Counted from the stretch's first letter, positions 16,324-25,512 are shown. The stretch is 64,000 nt of DNA from Enterobacter ludwigii (GCA_023023105.1 CP083824.1:620001-684000); one strand, 5' to 3'. Numbers and translations are program-made. Notes: generated by a model not told the origin, from the letters alone.

Positions 16324-17790
16324 TCAGACTCCCCATTTTGGAATCGGATGGTCGCCCATAGAGATGCAGACGTTCTTCATCTCCGCAAACACTTCGAAGC
16401 TGTACTCGCCGCCCTCGCGGCCGGTGCCGGAGGCCTTCACGCCGCCAAACGGCTGGCGCAGGTCGCGCACGTTCTGAGTGTTCACAAACACCATGCCCGC
16501 TTCGATATTGCGCGCCAGGCGCAGCACTTTGCTCACGTCCTGGGTCCAGATGTACGACGCCAGACCGTACTCCACGTCGTTGGCCAGACGCAGGCCTTCC
16601 GCTTCGTCTTTAAACGGCAGCAGGCACGCCACCGGCCCGAAGATCTCCTCCTGTGCCACGCGCATACGGTTATCGACGTCCGCGAGCACGGTTGGGCGCA
16701 GGAAGTTGCCGCCTCTCAGGTGCGCAGGCAGATCGGTCGGTTTATCCGGCCCGCCGGCCAGCAGGGCCGCGCCTTCTTCAATACCGAGACGGATGTAGCC
16801 GGAGACTTTCTCCCAGTGCTGCTGGCTGATCAGCGCGCCGACCTGAGTGTTCGGATCGGTCGGGTCGCCCACGCGCAGGCGGTTGGCGCGTTCCGCGAAG
16901 CGTTTGACGAATTCCGGGTAGATGCTCTGCTGAATGAAGATGCGCGAGCCCGCGGTGCAGCGCTCGCCGTTGATAGAGAAAATGGTGAACAGGGCGGCAT
17001 CCAGGGCGCGCTCGATATCGGCATCTTCAAAAATCAGCACCGGGGATTTACCGCCCAGCTCCATGGAGTATTTCTTCAGCCCGGCGTTTTTCATGATATT
17101 GCGCCCGGTAGCCGTACCGCCGGTGAATGACACGGCGCGCACGTCGCGATGACGCACCAGCGCATCGCCCGCCGTTGCACCGTAGCCCTGCACTACGTTC
17201 AGCACGCCCGCCGGAATGCCCGCCTCCAGCGCCAGCTCGCCCAGACGGTCGGCGGTCAGCGGGGAAAGCTCAGACATCTTCAGCACTGCGGTATTGCCCA
17301 GCGCGAGGCACGGCGCAACCTTCCAGGTGGCAGTCATAAACGGCACGTTCCACGGCGACACCAGCGCACAAACGCCCACCGGCTGCACCAGGGTGTAGTT
17401 GAGCATCTTGTCGTCAACCGGGTAGGTCTTGCCGTTCATCTGCTGGCACACCTCGGCGAAAAACTCGAAGTTGTGCGAGGCGCGTGGGATCAGCACGTTT
17501 TTAGTCTGGTGGATCGGCAGGCCGGTGTCGGCGGTCTCCATGGCGGCGATCTCAGGGACGTTCTGGTCGATCAGATCGCCCAGACGACGCATCAGGCGCG
17601 CGCGCTCTTTCATCGGCAGGTTAGCCCATTTCGGGAATGCCTCTTTTGCCGCCGCTACGGCCTGGTTCACTTCGGCTTCGCCGCCGGAAGCGACTTCTGC
17701 CAGCACCTCGCCAGACGCCGGGTTAGTGGTGCGGAAGTAGTCACTTCCCGCCACGTTTTTACCGTTGATCCAATGGTTTATCTTTTTCAT
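16324..17790 (-). CDS. hpaE: 5-carboxymethyl-2-hydroxymuconate semialdehyde dehydrogenase HpaE
   Basis: A 488-residue NAD-dependent aldehyde dehydrogenase that oxidises the ring-cleavage product semialdehyde to 5-carboxymethyl-2-hydroxymuconate. ALDH motifs are present: VSPWNVPFMTATWKVAP, FTGGTATGR, the catalytic Glu in MELGGKSP, and the catalytic Cys in NGERCTAGSR. Full length. ATGA overlap with the end of hpaG gives translational coupling; GAGGAG precedes the ATG. Confidence 0.97.
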   Translation of the reverse strand: MKKINHWINGKNVAGSDYFRTTNPASGEVLAEVASGGEAEVNQAVAAAKEAFPKWANLPMKERARLMRRLGDLIDQNVPEIAAMETADTGLPIHQTKNVLIPRASHNFEFFAEVCQQMNGKTYPVDDKMLNYTLVQPVGVCALVSPWNVPFMTATWKVAPCLALGNTAVLKMSELSPLTADRLGELALEAGIPAGVLNVVQGYGATAGDALVRHRDVRAVSFTGGTATGRNIMKNAGLKKYSMELGGKSPVLIFEDADIERALDAALFTIFSINGERCTAGSRIFIQQSIYPEFVKRFAERANRLRVGDPTDPNTQVGALISQQHWEKVSGYIRLGIEEGAALLAGGPDKPTDLPAHLRGGNFLRPTVLADVDNRMRVAQEEIFGPVACLLPFKDEAEGLRLANDVEYGLASYIWTQDVSKVLRLARNIEAGMVFVNTQNVRDLRQPFGGVKASGTGREGGEYSFEVFAEMKNVCISMGDHPIPKWGV

Positions 17791-19064
17791 TTTGTCGTCT
17801 CCTCACTGACAATTCGGTTCACCAGGCGGCCCACGCCTTCTACTTCCACCACCACTTCGTCACCCGGCACCACGTCGGAAAGCCCTTTCGGCGTGCCGGT
17901 GGCAATCATGTCGCCCGGCTGCAGGGTCATAAATTCGCTCAGGTACGCAATCAGGAACGGGATGCTGAAGATCAGGTCTGCCGTGGTGCCTTCCTGGCGT
18001 AATTCGCCGTTAACAAAGGTGCGAAGGGCCAGGTTGTGCGGGTCGGGAATGGCCGCTTTCGGCACGATGTTGGGGGAAATCGGCGTCAGCCCGTCGCGGC
18101 TTTTGACGCGCAGATTCGGGCGATAGTAATTTTCGAGATAGTCGCGGATGGCGTAGTCGTTGCACACCGTATAGCCCGCCACGTAGTCCATCGCGTCGGC
18201 TTCACTCACCTTGCGGGCGGTTTTGCCGATGACCACCACCAGCTCCGCCTCGTAGTGCATGTACTCAACGTTGTCCGGGCGTACCGACGTCTGGTTATCA
18301 CCGTTAAAGGTGTTCGGGGCTTTGATAAACACCAGCGGCTCGGTGGGCGGTTTGAAGTCCAGTTCGCTGGCGTGATCGGCGTAGTTCAGCCCCAGAGCAA
18401 ACAGCGTGGCATGCGGGTGCGGGCCGTGTGCGATGGCTACGTCGCGTTCATTCACCACCGGGTTTTCCAGCGGGGGAAAACCTTTCGCCAGAATGCGCAC
18501 GCGATCGCCGGGCTGCAGGGAGACGCGGGAATGCGGAGTACCGAGCAGAATGGCATCACCGGGATTGAGGGTGGCGAATTCGCTCAGGGCGCTGAGCAGT
18601 TCGGCGGCGTTGCGCTGCAAATCGGCCGTGTTCCAGTGGTCGGCTTCGCGACCGTTGATTTCGGTGATGATGGTCAGGTTATCGACGTTATCAACGGCGA
18701 CAAGCTCACCCAGCGGACAAAAACCGTCACGGCATTTGGCCTTAATCGCCGGGCGGTAGAAACTCTCTTCCGGCAGGCTCACTTCATTGGCTAACGCATA
18801 TCCCGCGATGTATGCCGCCGCGTCTTCCACGCGCACCTTGCTGGCAGTTTTGCCCACGACCAGTGCCACCGTCGCACCGCTTAACACCGTTTCACCTTCT
18901 GGGAACGGAATGGGCTCGCCTGCGCGGATCACGGTGTTATGCGGTTTGATAAACCACACCGCCGTTTTTGGCGGCGTGGTGTAGGGGGCTTTTTCAAACG
19001 CGTCGCGCCATGCATCACGCTGGCTTTGATGGTTCAATGCGACGGCAAAAACAGTACCTTTCAT
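17787..19064 (-). CDS. hpaG: Bifunctional isomerase/decarboxylase HpaG
   Basis: A 425-residue two-domain protein with tandem fumarylacetoacetate hydrolase-like repeats (roughly residues 1-205 and 206-425). It decarboxylates 5-oxo-pent-3-ene-1,2,5-tricarboxylate and isomerises the product to 2-oxo-hept-4-ene-1,7-dioate. The C-terminal half shows the metal-binding block YEAELVVVIGK and DLIFSIPFLIAYLS. It is the first gene of the catabolic operon, transcribed away from hpaR. The upstream region holds a CRP box and a palindrome, likely the HpaR operator. Confidence 0.96.
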   Translation of the reverse strand: MKGTVFAVALNHQSQRDAWRDAFEKAPYTTPPKTAVWFIKPHNTVIRAGEPIPFPEGETVLSGATVALVVGKTASKVRVEDAAAYIAGYALANEVSLPEESFYRPAIKAKCRDGFCPLGELVAVDNVDNLTIITEINGREADHWNTADLQRNAAELLSALSEFATLNPGDAILLGTPHSRVSLQPGDRVRILAKGFPPLENPVVNERDVAIAHGPHPHATLFALGLNYADHASELDFKPPTEPLVFIKAPNTFNGDNQTSVRPDNVEYMHYEAELVVVIGKTARKVSEADAMDYVAGYTVCNDYAIRDYLENYYRPNLRVKSRDGLTPISPNIVPKAAIPDPHNLALRTFVNGELRQEGTTADLIFSIPFLIAYLSEFMTLQPGDMIATGTPKGLSDVVPGDEVVVEVEGVGRLVNRIVSEETTK

Positions 19065-19103
19065 TGACTACTCCTCACCCTGAAAGTCCGGGTTGTGATT
19101 TCG

Positions 19104-19115
19104 TTAATATGTTAA
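19104..19115. promoter_or_regulatory. Palindrome, likely HpaR operator at the hpaG promoter
   Basis: TTAATATGTTAA carries inverted TTAA halves about 45 bp before hpaG. It lies about 65 bp downstream, in the hpaG direction, of a CRP-like box. If CRP acts at about -61.5, as reported for the E. coli W Pg promoter, the palindrome falls at the transcription start, where HpaR operator OPR1 is expected. Inference only. Confidence 0.4.
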
Positions 19116-19167
19116 TGATTTGGTTTTATGCTTTTGCTGTTCGTTTCGCAATCAGAAGTGAAAAATT

Positions 19168-19183
19168 TGTGATATGAATAACA
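19168..19183. promoter_or_regulatory. Candidate CRP site for the hpaG promoter
   Basis: TGTGA-TATGAA-TAACA matches the CRP consensus at 9 of 10 core bases in the hpaG-hpaR intergenic region. CRP and IHF activation of this promoter is established in E. coli W. Confidence 0.55.
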
Positions 19184-19334
19184 ATAAATTTACATATAGA
19201 TAATTAAATATTTATTTATCATGCAGTTAATAAAATAGGGTTGTTTCTGTTAGACTTTTTGACGTAAAACGAGTTGTTTATAAAAACATCTTTTGTGTGA
19301 TTGTTTACTTGTTAATAACTGGTGGGGAGAGGCT

Positions 19335-19778
19335 ATGCATGATTCATTAACCATCGCGCTGTTGCAGGCGCGGGAAGCGGCGATGTCTTACTTCCGCCCG
19401 ATCGTGAAGCGGCATAACCTGACCGAACAGCAGTGGCGGATTGTGCGCGTGCTGGCTGAACATCCGTCGATGGATTTCCACGACCTCGCATTTCGGACCT
19501 GTATTTTGCGCCCGAGCCTGACGGGTATTCTGACGCGCATGGAGCGCGACGGGCTGGTGCTGCGCTTAAAGCCGGTGAACGACCAGCGCAAGCTGTACGT
19601 GTCGCTGACCAAAGAGGGGAACGCGCTGTACGAACACGCCCAGGCGCAGGTGGAAGAGGCCTACCAGCAGATTGAAGCGGAATACACGCCGGAGAAAATG
19701 AAACAGCTAACGGCGCTACTGGAAGAGTTCATCGCGCTCGGCAATCGCCATATTGCCGAACGCGGGGAAGAGGAGTAA
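19335..19778 (+). CDS. hpaR: HpaR, MarR-family repressor of the hpa operon
   Basis: A 147-residue winged-helix MarR-family repressor. It starts MHDSLTIALLQAREAAM, with the recognition-helix region RPSLTGILTRMERDGLV and the wing containing DQRKLYVSLT. It represses hpaGEDFHI and responds to 4-hydroxyphenylacetate and related aromatic acids (established in E. coli W). The start at 19335 follows GGGGAGAGG and matches the E. coli protein; a 14-codon longer frame has no RBS. Transcribed divergently from hpaG, and ends tail to tail with the hydroxyproline island. Confidence 0.96.
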   Translation: MHDSLTIALLQAREAAMSYFRPIVKRHNLTEQQWRIVRVLAEHPSMDFHDLAFRTCILRPSLTGILTRMERDGLVLRLKPVNDQRKLYVSLTKEGNALYEHAQAQVEEAYQQIEAEYTPEKMKQLTALLEEFIALGNRHIAERGEEE

Positions 19779-19779
19779 C

Positions 19780-21036
19780 TCAGCCCTCCGGTTTTGCCAG
19801 GTGGATCAGCGTGTCGATTCGCGCGGGGGAAAGCGGCTCGCGCGGGTGCGGCAGCGGCCAGCCGTACAGCCAGCGGGCGCTGGTGGCGCAGGTTTTCCCC
19901 TGACAGGCACCCATGCCACAGCGCGAGGCGAGCTTTGCCGCCTGCCAGCTCTCTGCATGTTGCACATCGCCGCAGCGCACATCTTCGCAGCGACAGAGCA
20001 GGGTGTCGGCAGTGGCAACCTCTTTTAGCGATTCCGGTAAGGCGAAGGTGGCATGGAGCGCCCGGGCAAAACGCTGCCAGCGGGTACGGGCGGCGATGGC
20101 TTTTTCCGCCTTCCCGGGGTTATCCGCCGCGATATAGCCCGCAATTTCCCCCTCGGCCAGCGCCAGCTCGCTGCCGCCAAAGCCGGTGCATTCTCCCGCA
20201 GCATAGATATCCTCCACGCTGGTGCGTTGAGACGCATCGACCCGGATCGCCTGATTTTCTGTTGTGCAGCCGAAGATAAGACCCGGCTCGAGATTGGGCA
20301 CCAGTCCGTAGCCGATCGCCAGCCTGTCACAGGCTATCTCCTGATTTTTCCCGCCGTGGCGTACGGTCACGGACTGGAGATGCGCATCTCCCCGGGCGTG
20401 GATGACCTGGCTTCCCGGGCGATAGTGAGCCGGAAAAAGCTCGCCGAGCTGGAGCAGTTTTTCTGGCCAGCGCCAGAGCCCAGCCGCGAACCGGGCCAGC
20501 GCGCTCACCGGCGCCTGTTCGATGATGGCGACGATATTTCCGCCTGCGCGTTTCACCGTACCGGCGACCGCCAGCAGCAGTGGCCCGCTGCCGGCAATGA
20601 CGACCCGCTCGCCGTTGAGCGGCAGGCCATGTTTAATCTGTGCCTGTAGCCCACCGGCTCCCGTTACGCCGGGAAGCGTCCAGCCAGGAAACGGCAGGGA
20701 GAGTTCCCGTGCGCCGCAGCATAAAATTAACCGCTGCCAGCGGATCTCGCCGCAACTGTCTGCGGTTTCAAAAACAACGCAATGCGATTCAGGGCGGGCA
20801 ATCAACCGGGCGCCGTTCAGTAGCGTAATGCCCGGCTGTTCCGCCACTGCCTGCCGCAGGCGTAAGGCGCGCGGAGGCAGCGAAACCTGCGGACCATCAC
20901 GCCAGATTTGCCCCCCAGGGCGCGGGTTGTCGTCAAGCACCATCACCGACTTTCCACAGCGTGCAGCGGCCAGTGCTGCCGACAGCCCGGCTGGCCCGGC
21001 ACCGAGGACAAGGATCTCGCACTCAAACGTTCGCAT
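19780..21036 (-). CDS. D-hydroxyproline dehydrogenase, alpha-type FAD subunit
   Basis: A 418-residue NAD(P)/FAD-binding oxidoreductase like HcnB and LhpB-type subunits. It has an N-terminal Rossmann motif (VLGAGPAGLSAALAAA), a second dinucleotide fold (VVIAGSGPLLLAVAG), and a C-terminal BFD-like [2Fe-2S] region with CRCEDV and CGMGACQGKTC. With its two partners it oxidises cis-4-hydroxy-D-proline to delta1-pyrroline-4-hydroxy-2-carboxylate, passing electrons to a membrane acceptor (family knowledge). GAAAGGAG precedes the ATG at 21036. It overlaps the small ferredoxin-like gene by 14 nt, the last gene of the four-gene operon. Confidence 0.88.
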   Translation of the reverse strand: MRTFECEILVLGAGPAGLSAALAAARCGKSVMVLDDNPRPGGQIWRDGPQVSLPPRALRLRQAVAEQPGITLLNGARLIARPESHCVVFETADSCGEIRWQRLILCCGARELSLPFPGWTLPGVTGAGGLQAQIKHGLPLNGERVVIAGSGPLLLAVAGTVKRAGGNIVAIIEQAPVSALARFAAGLWRWPEKLLQLGELFPAHYRPGSQVIHARGDAHLQSVTVRHGGKNQEIACDRLAIGYGLVPNLEPGLIFGCTTENQAIRVDASQRTSVEDIYAAGECTGFGGSELALAEGEIAGYIAADNPGKAEKAIAARTRWQRFARALHATFALPESLKEVATADTLLCRCEDVRCGDVQHAESWQAAKLASRCGMGACQGKTCATSARWLYGWPLPHPREPLSPARIDTLIHLAKPEG

Positions 21037-21277
21037 GTTGGCTCCTTTCAATCACCATGTCGGGCTGGCATTCCGTCTGGCAGGCCAGCACCCGTCGTCC
21101 ATTCACCGTGACGCGACACTCCTGGCAAACGCCCATGCCGCAGAAGGGTGCGCGCAGCTCACCGCTGACTGAACTTCGCGTCACGCCGCTACCCGTGAGT
21201 GCCAGCGCCGCTGCGATGCTGATGCCAGCAGGAACGTCGCAGGGTTCGCCTTCGATAATCAGCTTCAGGGTCGTCAT
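21023..21277 (-). CDS. D-hydroxyproline dehydrogenase, small 2Fe-2S subunit
   Basis: An 84-residue ferredoxin-like protein with the plant-type/HcnA [2Fe-2S] pattern CGMGVCQECRVTVNG and a later Cys in VLACQTE. It is the electron-transfer gamma-type subunit of the three-part hydroxyproline dehydrogenase. It overlaps both neighbours (ATGA-type overlap at 21274 and a 14-nt overlap at its 3' end), so the subunits are tightly coupled for stoichiometric assembly. Confidence 0.88.
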   Translation of the reverse strand: MTTLKLIIEGEPCDVPAGISIAAALALTGSGVTRSSVSGELRAPFCGMGVCQECRVTVNGRRVLACQTECQPDMVIERSQHANV

Positions 21278-22377
21278 GCAATGGCCTCCTGTTTTTGCAG
21301 CCGCGCGGGGAGCCAGGCATCCGGTGAAACGGGTGAGCGTTCGCCGAGGATCTGCGCGCAGAGCAGTTCGGCGGTTGCGGGGGCGGTGGTGACACCCAGC
21401 CCTTCGTGCCCCAGTGCCAGCCAGATACCCGGCCGTGCAGGATGCGGGCCGATGAGCGGGTTGCCGTCTGCCGACGCGGCGCGAAAGCCGCTCCAGCAGC
21501 GAATGATATTGAGGTTATCCAGAGAGGGGAGAAAATGGCGCGCGCGTGTCAGCATGGTGGCCAGAAGCGGTAAATCCAGCTCGCGGTCGGTATTATCGAA
21601 CTGGCGGGAAGAGCCAATCAGCAGTTGCCCGGTGGGACGCGGCTGGACGTTAAACGCCACCGAGGTGCCGCCCGCATGGGCGCTGGCACCGTATCCCAGC
21701 TCTACCAGCTGGTGGCTGAGCAACGGGGTGTAGCGATCGGTGATCGCCAGTTGGCCTTTTTTCGCCCGTAGCCAGTTTTCGCCAAGCAGCGCGTTGGCCC
21801 CCAGACCGCAGGCGATGACGATGGCGCGCGCGCGCAGGCGTTTGCCGCTGTGCAGGGTGACGTAGGGGGCATCGACTGCGAGGGCGCGATCGCGAAGATG
21901 CGTGACATCGGCATCATCAATTAACCAGCGAGCGACGTTTGGCGCGTAGACAATCCCGTCTCCGGGCACCCACAGCCCGCCGCTGAGCCGGGAGGTGAGC
22001 AGGGGTTCACGTGCGGCAAGCTGGTCGCGGGTCTGCATGTCGCTGGCGACCTGGTGTTGCGCCATCCGCCGTTGTTTTTCTTCTGCCAGTTCAAGCTCCT
22101 GCGGCGTTTCCGCCAGCCACAGCGTGCCACACCCGCGCCAGGCGCAGCTTTCCGGCATCCGGGGCGTCAGTTCCCGCCAGCGTGCCAGAGACCAGGCAGA
22201 AAGGGTAAGCTCGGCGGGGTCGTCATCCATGCACACCAGATGTCCCATCCCTGCTGCCGTTGCGCCCGCGTTACCGTCGTCGATCAGCGTGACCCGCTGC
22301 CCGCGCTTTGCCAGTTGCCAGGCACAGGCGGCACCGACGATCCTGGCACCAATGACAATGACGTCGGTGTCGGTCAC
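21274..22377 (-). CDS. D-hydroxyproline dehydrogenase, DAO-type FAD subunit
   Basis: A 367-residue FAD-dependent amine/D-amino-acid oxidase fold (DAO, HcnC-like). The N-terminal dinucleotide motif is [19 protein letters not shown]. The usual GxGxxG is GARIVG here, so the second glycine is Arg-shifted compared with most relatives. The C-terminal flavin motif [17 protein letters not shown] is intact. It is expected to bind the D-imino acid and transfer electrons to the partner subunits. Overlaps the epimerase gene and the 2Fe-2S subunit gene by 4 nt each. Confidence 0.86.
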   Translation of the reverse strand: MTDTDVIVIGARIVGAACAWQLAKRGQRVTLIDDGNAGATAAGMGHLVCMDDDPAELTLSAWSLARWRELTPRMPESCAWRGCGTLWLAETPQELELAEEKQRRMAQHQVASDMQTRDQLAAREPLLTSRLSGGLWVPGDGIVYAPNVARWLIDDADVTHLRDRALAVDAPYVTLHSGKRLRARAIVIACGLGANALLGENWLRAKKGQLAITDRYTPLLSHQLVELGYGASAHAGGTSVAFNVQPRPTGQLLIGSSRQFDNTDRELDLPLLATMLTRARHFLPSLDNLNIIRCWSGFRAASADGNPLIGPHPARPGIWLALGHEGLGVTTAPATAELLCAQILGERSPVSPDAWLPARLQKQEAIA

Positions 22378-23315
22378 AACGTAATCCCCCAGCGGAACGG
22401 ATCGCCAGGATTGAGGATCAACCGGTTATCGCCGCAGACCCATGCCTCACCACGGATCGTCGGGATGATCTTGTTGCCATGCGGCACGAAATGGGCGGTA
22501 AATTCGCTGCCGATGATGCTCGCCTGTCGCCAGGTTTCTCCCGGCCTGAGTTTGCCGTCTTCTGCCAGACAGGCCAGCTTGGCGCTGGTGCCGGTGCCGC
22601 AGGGTGAGCGATCCCAGGCTTTTCCCGGACAGAGCACAAAGCTGCGGCTGTCCGCGCGGTCATCCTCCGCGAAGAGCTCAATATGGTCGATAATGCCGTC
22701 ATGTTCACCGCGAATACCTGCACGTTCTAACCCTTCCCGGATCGCCCAGGCATACTCCGTTAACTGGGGTATCTTGTCCGGCGTCACTGCAAAAGGATGA
22801 TCGTTGACGAGGAAGAACCAGTTTCCGCCCCAGGCGATATCCCCCGTGACCGTACCGTGAGCGGTTTCAACCTGCACCTGTTTGCGCCAGCGATACGCCG
22901 GGACGTTTTCTACCGAAACGCTGCCATCGTCGTGCAGCGTGGCGGTCACATCACCCACCGGGGTTTCAATCAGATGTTTGCCGGGCTGAATGCGGCCAAG
23001 CCAGGCCAGCGAGGCGACAAGCCCGATCGTCCCGTGACCGCACATGTTCAGAAAACCGCTGTTGTTGAAGAAGATGACCCCCGCCGTGGCCTTCGGCGAC
23101 ACCGGTTCACAGAGCAGAGCGCCGACCAGGACATCGTTGCCGCGCGGCTCAAGAATGATGGCTTTCCGCCAGTCGTCGTAGTCGCGGGCGAAGCGGTCCC
23201 GGCGCTCGGCCATGTTTCCAGCGCCCAGATCCGGAAAACCGTCGATGACCAGGCGGGTCGGTTCGCCGCCGGTGTGGGAGTCAATTACTCTCAGTTCGCT
23301 GTGCTGCGCTGTCAT
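22374..23315 (-). CDS. 4-hydroxyproline 2-epimerase (proline racemase family)
   Basis: A 313-residue member of the proline racemase superfamily. Both catalytic cysteines are present, C92 in NMCGHGTIG and C239 in [10 protein letters not shown]. Two cysteines mark true racemases/epimerases as opposed to the Thr-containing trans-3-hydroxyproline dehydratases. It inverts C2 of trans-4-hydroxy-L-proline to cis-4-hydroxy-D-proline, the first step of the route. GGAG is found before the ATG. First gene of the leftward operon, divergent from the regulator gene. Confidence 0.92.
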   Translation of the reverse strand: MTAQHSELRVIDSHTGGEPTRLVIDGFPDLGAGNMAERRDRFARDYDDWRKAIILEPRGNDVLVGALLCEPVSPKATAGVIFFNNSGFLNMCGHGTIGLVASLAWLGRIQPGKHLIETPVGDVTATLHDDGSVSVENVPAYRWRKQVQVETAHGTVTGDIAWGGNWFFLVNDHPFAVTPDKIPQLTEYAWAIREGLERAGIRGEHDGIIDHIELFAEDDRADSRSFVLCPGKAWDRSPCGTGTSAKLACLAEDGKLRPGETWRQASIIGSEFTAHFVPHGNKIIPTIRGEAWVCGDNRLILNPGDPFRWGITL

Positions 23316-23383
23316 GGGATCTCCGGAAAGTTAACACCTTGTTGCTAAATGCTGGCGTAAGGCCGGGATTCCTGCTTGATCGC

Positions 23384-23406
23384 TTTCGTCACCAGAAATG
23401 ACGAAA
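23384..23406. promoter_or_regulatory. Inverted repeat TTTCGTCA/TGACGAAA in the divergent promoter
   Basis: A perfect 8-bp inverted repeat, TTTCGTCA (23384-23391) and TGACGAAA (23399-23406), with a 7-nt spacer, lies upstream of the epimerase gene. The same half-site recurs at 24459-24466 before the deaminase gene. Likely a regulator binding site for the island. The rest of the 308-base spacer 23316-23623 is AT-rich with no gene. Confidence 0.5.
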
Positions 23407-23623
23407 TCAGCACAGTGACCGGTTTCATTCTTAAGTGAAATTCATATTTATTTCTTATTAATCATTCTGTTGATGGTGTGGTAAACCAAAAGTAGCGACT
23501 GTGCCAGTGAATGAAACAGGGTAAATCATAAACCTGTGGCAGGATCGCAAAACGCGGTAAGGGCGCTTGATGAGTTAACGAAAAGTTAATAAAGATCCAG
23601 CTCACCGATCGGGAGGAAGCGTG

Positions 23624-24439
23624 ATGTCCTGTGTGATTGATGATGTGCTGGCACCGTCGCCAGCGCTGGAAGTGGCTGAACTGAGTCAGATTTGTGAAGG
23701 GCTGGCGCGCCAGCGTCCGGACAATATCCAGACCTTGCTTCATGCGATGGCGTTGATTGCGCCACTGCTCAACGCCATTCCTAATGTGGTGTTTTTTGTC
23801 AAAGACGTGCAGGCGCGCTATCTGATGGTCAATATGACCCTGGCGCGTCGCTGCGGATTTAAGACGGTGGCTTCGCTGCTGGGGAAAACCTCTGCCGATG
23901 TTTTTCCTTCCGCGCTGGGGCAGGGCTATACCGAGCAGGATATGCGGGTGCTGCGCGAAGGGGTGACGCTGCGCGATCAGCTGGAGATGCATCTCTATAA
24001 CGGCCGTGAGCGCGGCTGGTGTCTGACCCAGAAACTGGCGCTGCGGGATGCGCAGGGCCAGGTGATCGGCATGGCGGGCATTTCACATGACCTCCAGGAA
24101 GCGCAGGCGCGACACCCGGCGTGGCAGCGGCTGGCGATCGTCGACGATCATATCCGCAAGCATTACCACCGGCCGATCGCCATGGAGGAGCTGACCGCGC
24201 TGAGCGGTATGTCGGTGGCGCAAATTGAACGCTACTGTAAGCGCATTTTCCACCTCACCCCGCGTCAGATGATACACAAAGTCCGTCTGGAAAAAGCGAC
24301 CGAGCTGCTGGCGGGCGATACGCCGATTACCGATATTGCCCTGCAGTGTGGCTATACCGATCACAGCGCCTTTAGCCGCCAGTTCAAGGCCATGACCGGC
24401 TCTACGCCGCGTGATTTTCGCGTCACGCTGGCTGGGTAA
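23624..24439 (+). CDS. PAS-AraC transcriptional regulator of the hydroxyproline island
   Basis: A 271-residue regulator. An N-terminal PAS-fold sensor, residues about 40-160 (NAIPNVVFFVKDVQARYLMVN, then GKTSADVFP), is followed by a C-terminal AraC double helix-turn-helix (MEELTALSGMSVAQIERYCKRIF, then ITDIALQCGYTDHSAFSRQFK). The ligand is probably hydroxyproline or a pathway intermediate (inference from context). The start is taken as ATG 23624, 7 nt after GGAGG; a GTG just before it is less well spaced. It sits between the epimerase operon (leftward) and the deaminase operon (rightward), ideally placed to control both. Confidence 0.85.
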   Translation: MSCVIDDVLAPSPALEVAELSQICEGLARQRPDNIQTLLHAMALIAPLLNAIPNVVFFVKDVQARYLMVNMTLARRCGFKTVASLLGKTSADVFPSALGQGYTEQDMRVLREGVTLRDQLEMHLYNGRERGWCLTQKLALRDAQGQVIGMAGISHDLQEAQARHPAWQRLAIVDDHIRKHYHRPIAMEELTALSGMSVAQIERYCKRIFHLTPRQMIHKVRLEKATELLAGDTPITDIALQCGYTDHSAFSRQFKAMTGSTPRDFRVTLAG

Positions 24440-24458
24440 GACAAACGCACTGTGCTAA

Positions 24459-24566
24459 TTTCGTCATCAAAGAGGAGGAAAACCACCAAGCCGTCGGACG
24501 CCTGAAACGTCAATCTGTCAGTGAATATTCACCATTCATTCACTTTGACTTAACAAATTGACGACA
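24459..24566. promoter_or_regulatory. Operator-like region before the deaminase operon
   Basis: It contains TTTCGTCA (24459-24466, identical to the half-site before the epimerase), a perfect palindrome GTGAATATTCAC (24521-24532), and TGACGACA (24559-24566), which differs from the inverse half-site by one base. Likely promoter/operator of the rightward operon. Confidence 0.45.
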
Positions 24567-24577
24567 AGGAACCGAAC

Positions 24578-25498
24578 ATGAGCAAGAAAGCCATTCACTG
24601 GAGCGGTGTATTCCCGGCAGTCAGCACCCAGTTTCGCAGCGATTACTCTCTCGACCTGGATGCCACCCATACGGTGATGAAAAACCTGGTCAAGGATGGT
24701 GTTTCCGGCCTGGTGGTGTGCGGCAGCGTGGGCGAGAACACTTCTCTGACCACGCAGGAAAAGCTGCAAATTATCGAAGTGGCGAAAGACGCGGCGGGTG
24801 GACAGATCCCGGTTATCGCCGGTGTCGCAGAATTTACCACCGCCTTTGCGCAGAAGATGGCGAAAGAGGCCGAGCGTGTGGGCGTTGACGGTATTATGGT
24901 GATGCCTGCGCTGGTGTACTCTTCAAAACCGCATGAAACAGCGGCCCACTTCCGCAGCGTGGCAACCGCCACTGACCTGCCAATCATGGTGTATAACAAC
25001 CCGCCAATCTACAAAAACGACGTGACGCCGGATATCCTGGCGACGCTCGCTGACTGCGACAACATCGTCTGCTTTAAAGACTCTTCCGGCGATACCCGCC
25101 GCTTTATCGACCTGCGTAATTCCGTTGGCGACCGCTTTGTGCTGTTTGCCGGGCTGGATGACGTGGTGGTCGAGAGCATCGCCGTGGGGGCAGAAGGCTG
25201 GATCTCGGGGATGTCGAACGCGTTCCCACGTGAAGGGGAGACGCTGTTCCGCCTGGCAAAACAGCAGCGCTATGAAGAAGCGATGGCGCTTTACCGCTGG
25301 TTTATGCCGCTGCTGCATCTGGATGCGCGTCCGGATCTGGTGCAGTGCATCAAGCTTTGCGAAGAGCTGTTGGGCCGCGGCAGCGCGATTACCCGTCCGC
25401 CGCGCCTGGCGCTGGAAGGGGAAACCCGTGCGCAGGTGGTAGCGATTGTCGAGAAGGCGCTGGCGACTCGCCCACAGCTGCCTGACGTCGGCCTTTAA
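24578..25498 (+). CDS. DapA-family lyase, likely 1-pyrroline-4-hydroxy-2-carboxylate deaminase
   Basis: A 306-residue class I aldolase-fold enzyme of the dihydrodipicolinate synthase/N-acetylneuraminate lyase family. It carries the Schiff-base lysine K167 (VCFKDSSGD), the assisting tyrosine Y139 (VYNNP), and the GSVGEN substrate loop at 49-54. In this setting the reaction is deamination and dehydration of delta1-pyrroline-4-hydroxy-2-carboxylate to 2-oxoglutarate semialdehyde. Assignment among DapA relatives rests on context. AAGGA stands before the ATG. First gene of the rightward operon. Confidence 0.85.
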   Translation: MSKKAIHWSGVFPAVSTQFRSDYSLDLDATHTVMKNLVKDGVSGLVVCGSVGENTSLTTQEKLQIIEVAKDAAGGQIPVIAGVAEFTTAFAQKMAKEAERVGVDGIMVMPALVYSSKPHETAAHFRSVATATDLPIMVYNNPPIYKNDVTPDILATLADCDNIVCFKDSSGDTRRFIDLRNSVGDRFVLFAGLDDVVVESIAVGAEGWISGMSNAFPREGETLFRLAKQQRYEEAMALYRWFMPLLHLDARPDLVQCIKLCEELLGRGSAITRPPRLALEGETRAQVVAIVEKALATRPQLPDVGL

Positions 25499-25512
25499 GC
25501 ACAGGAGTGACG

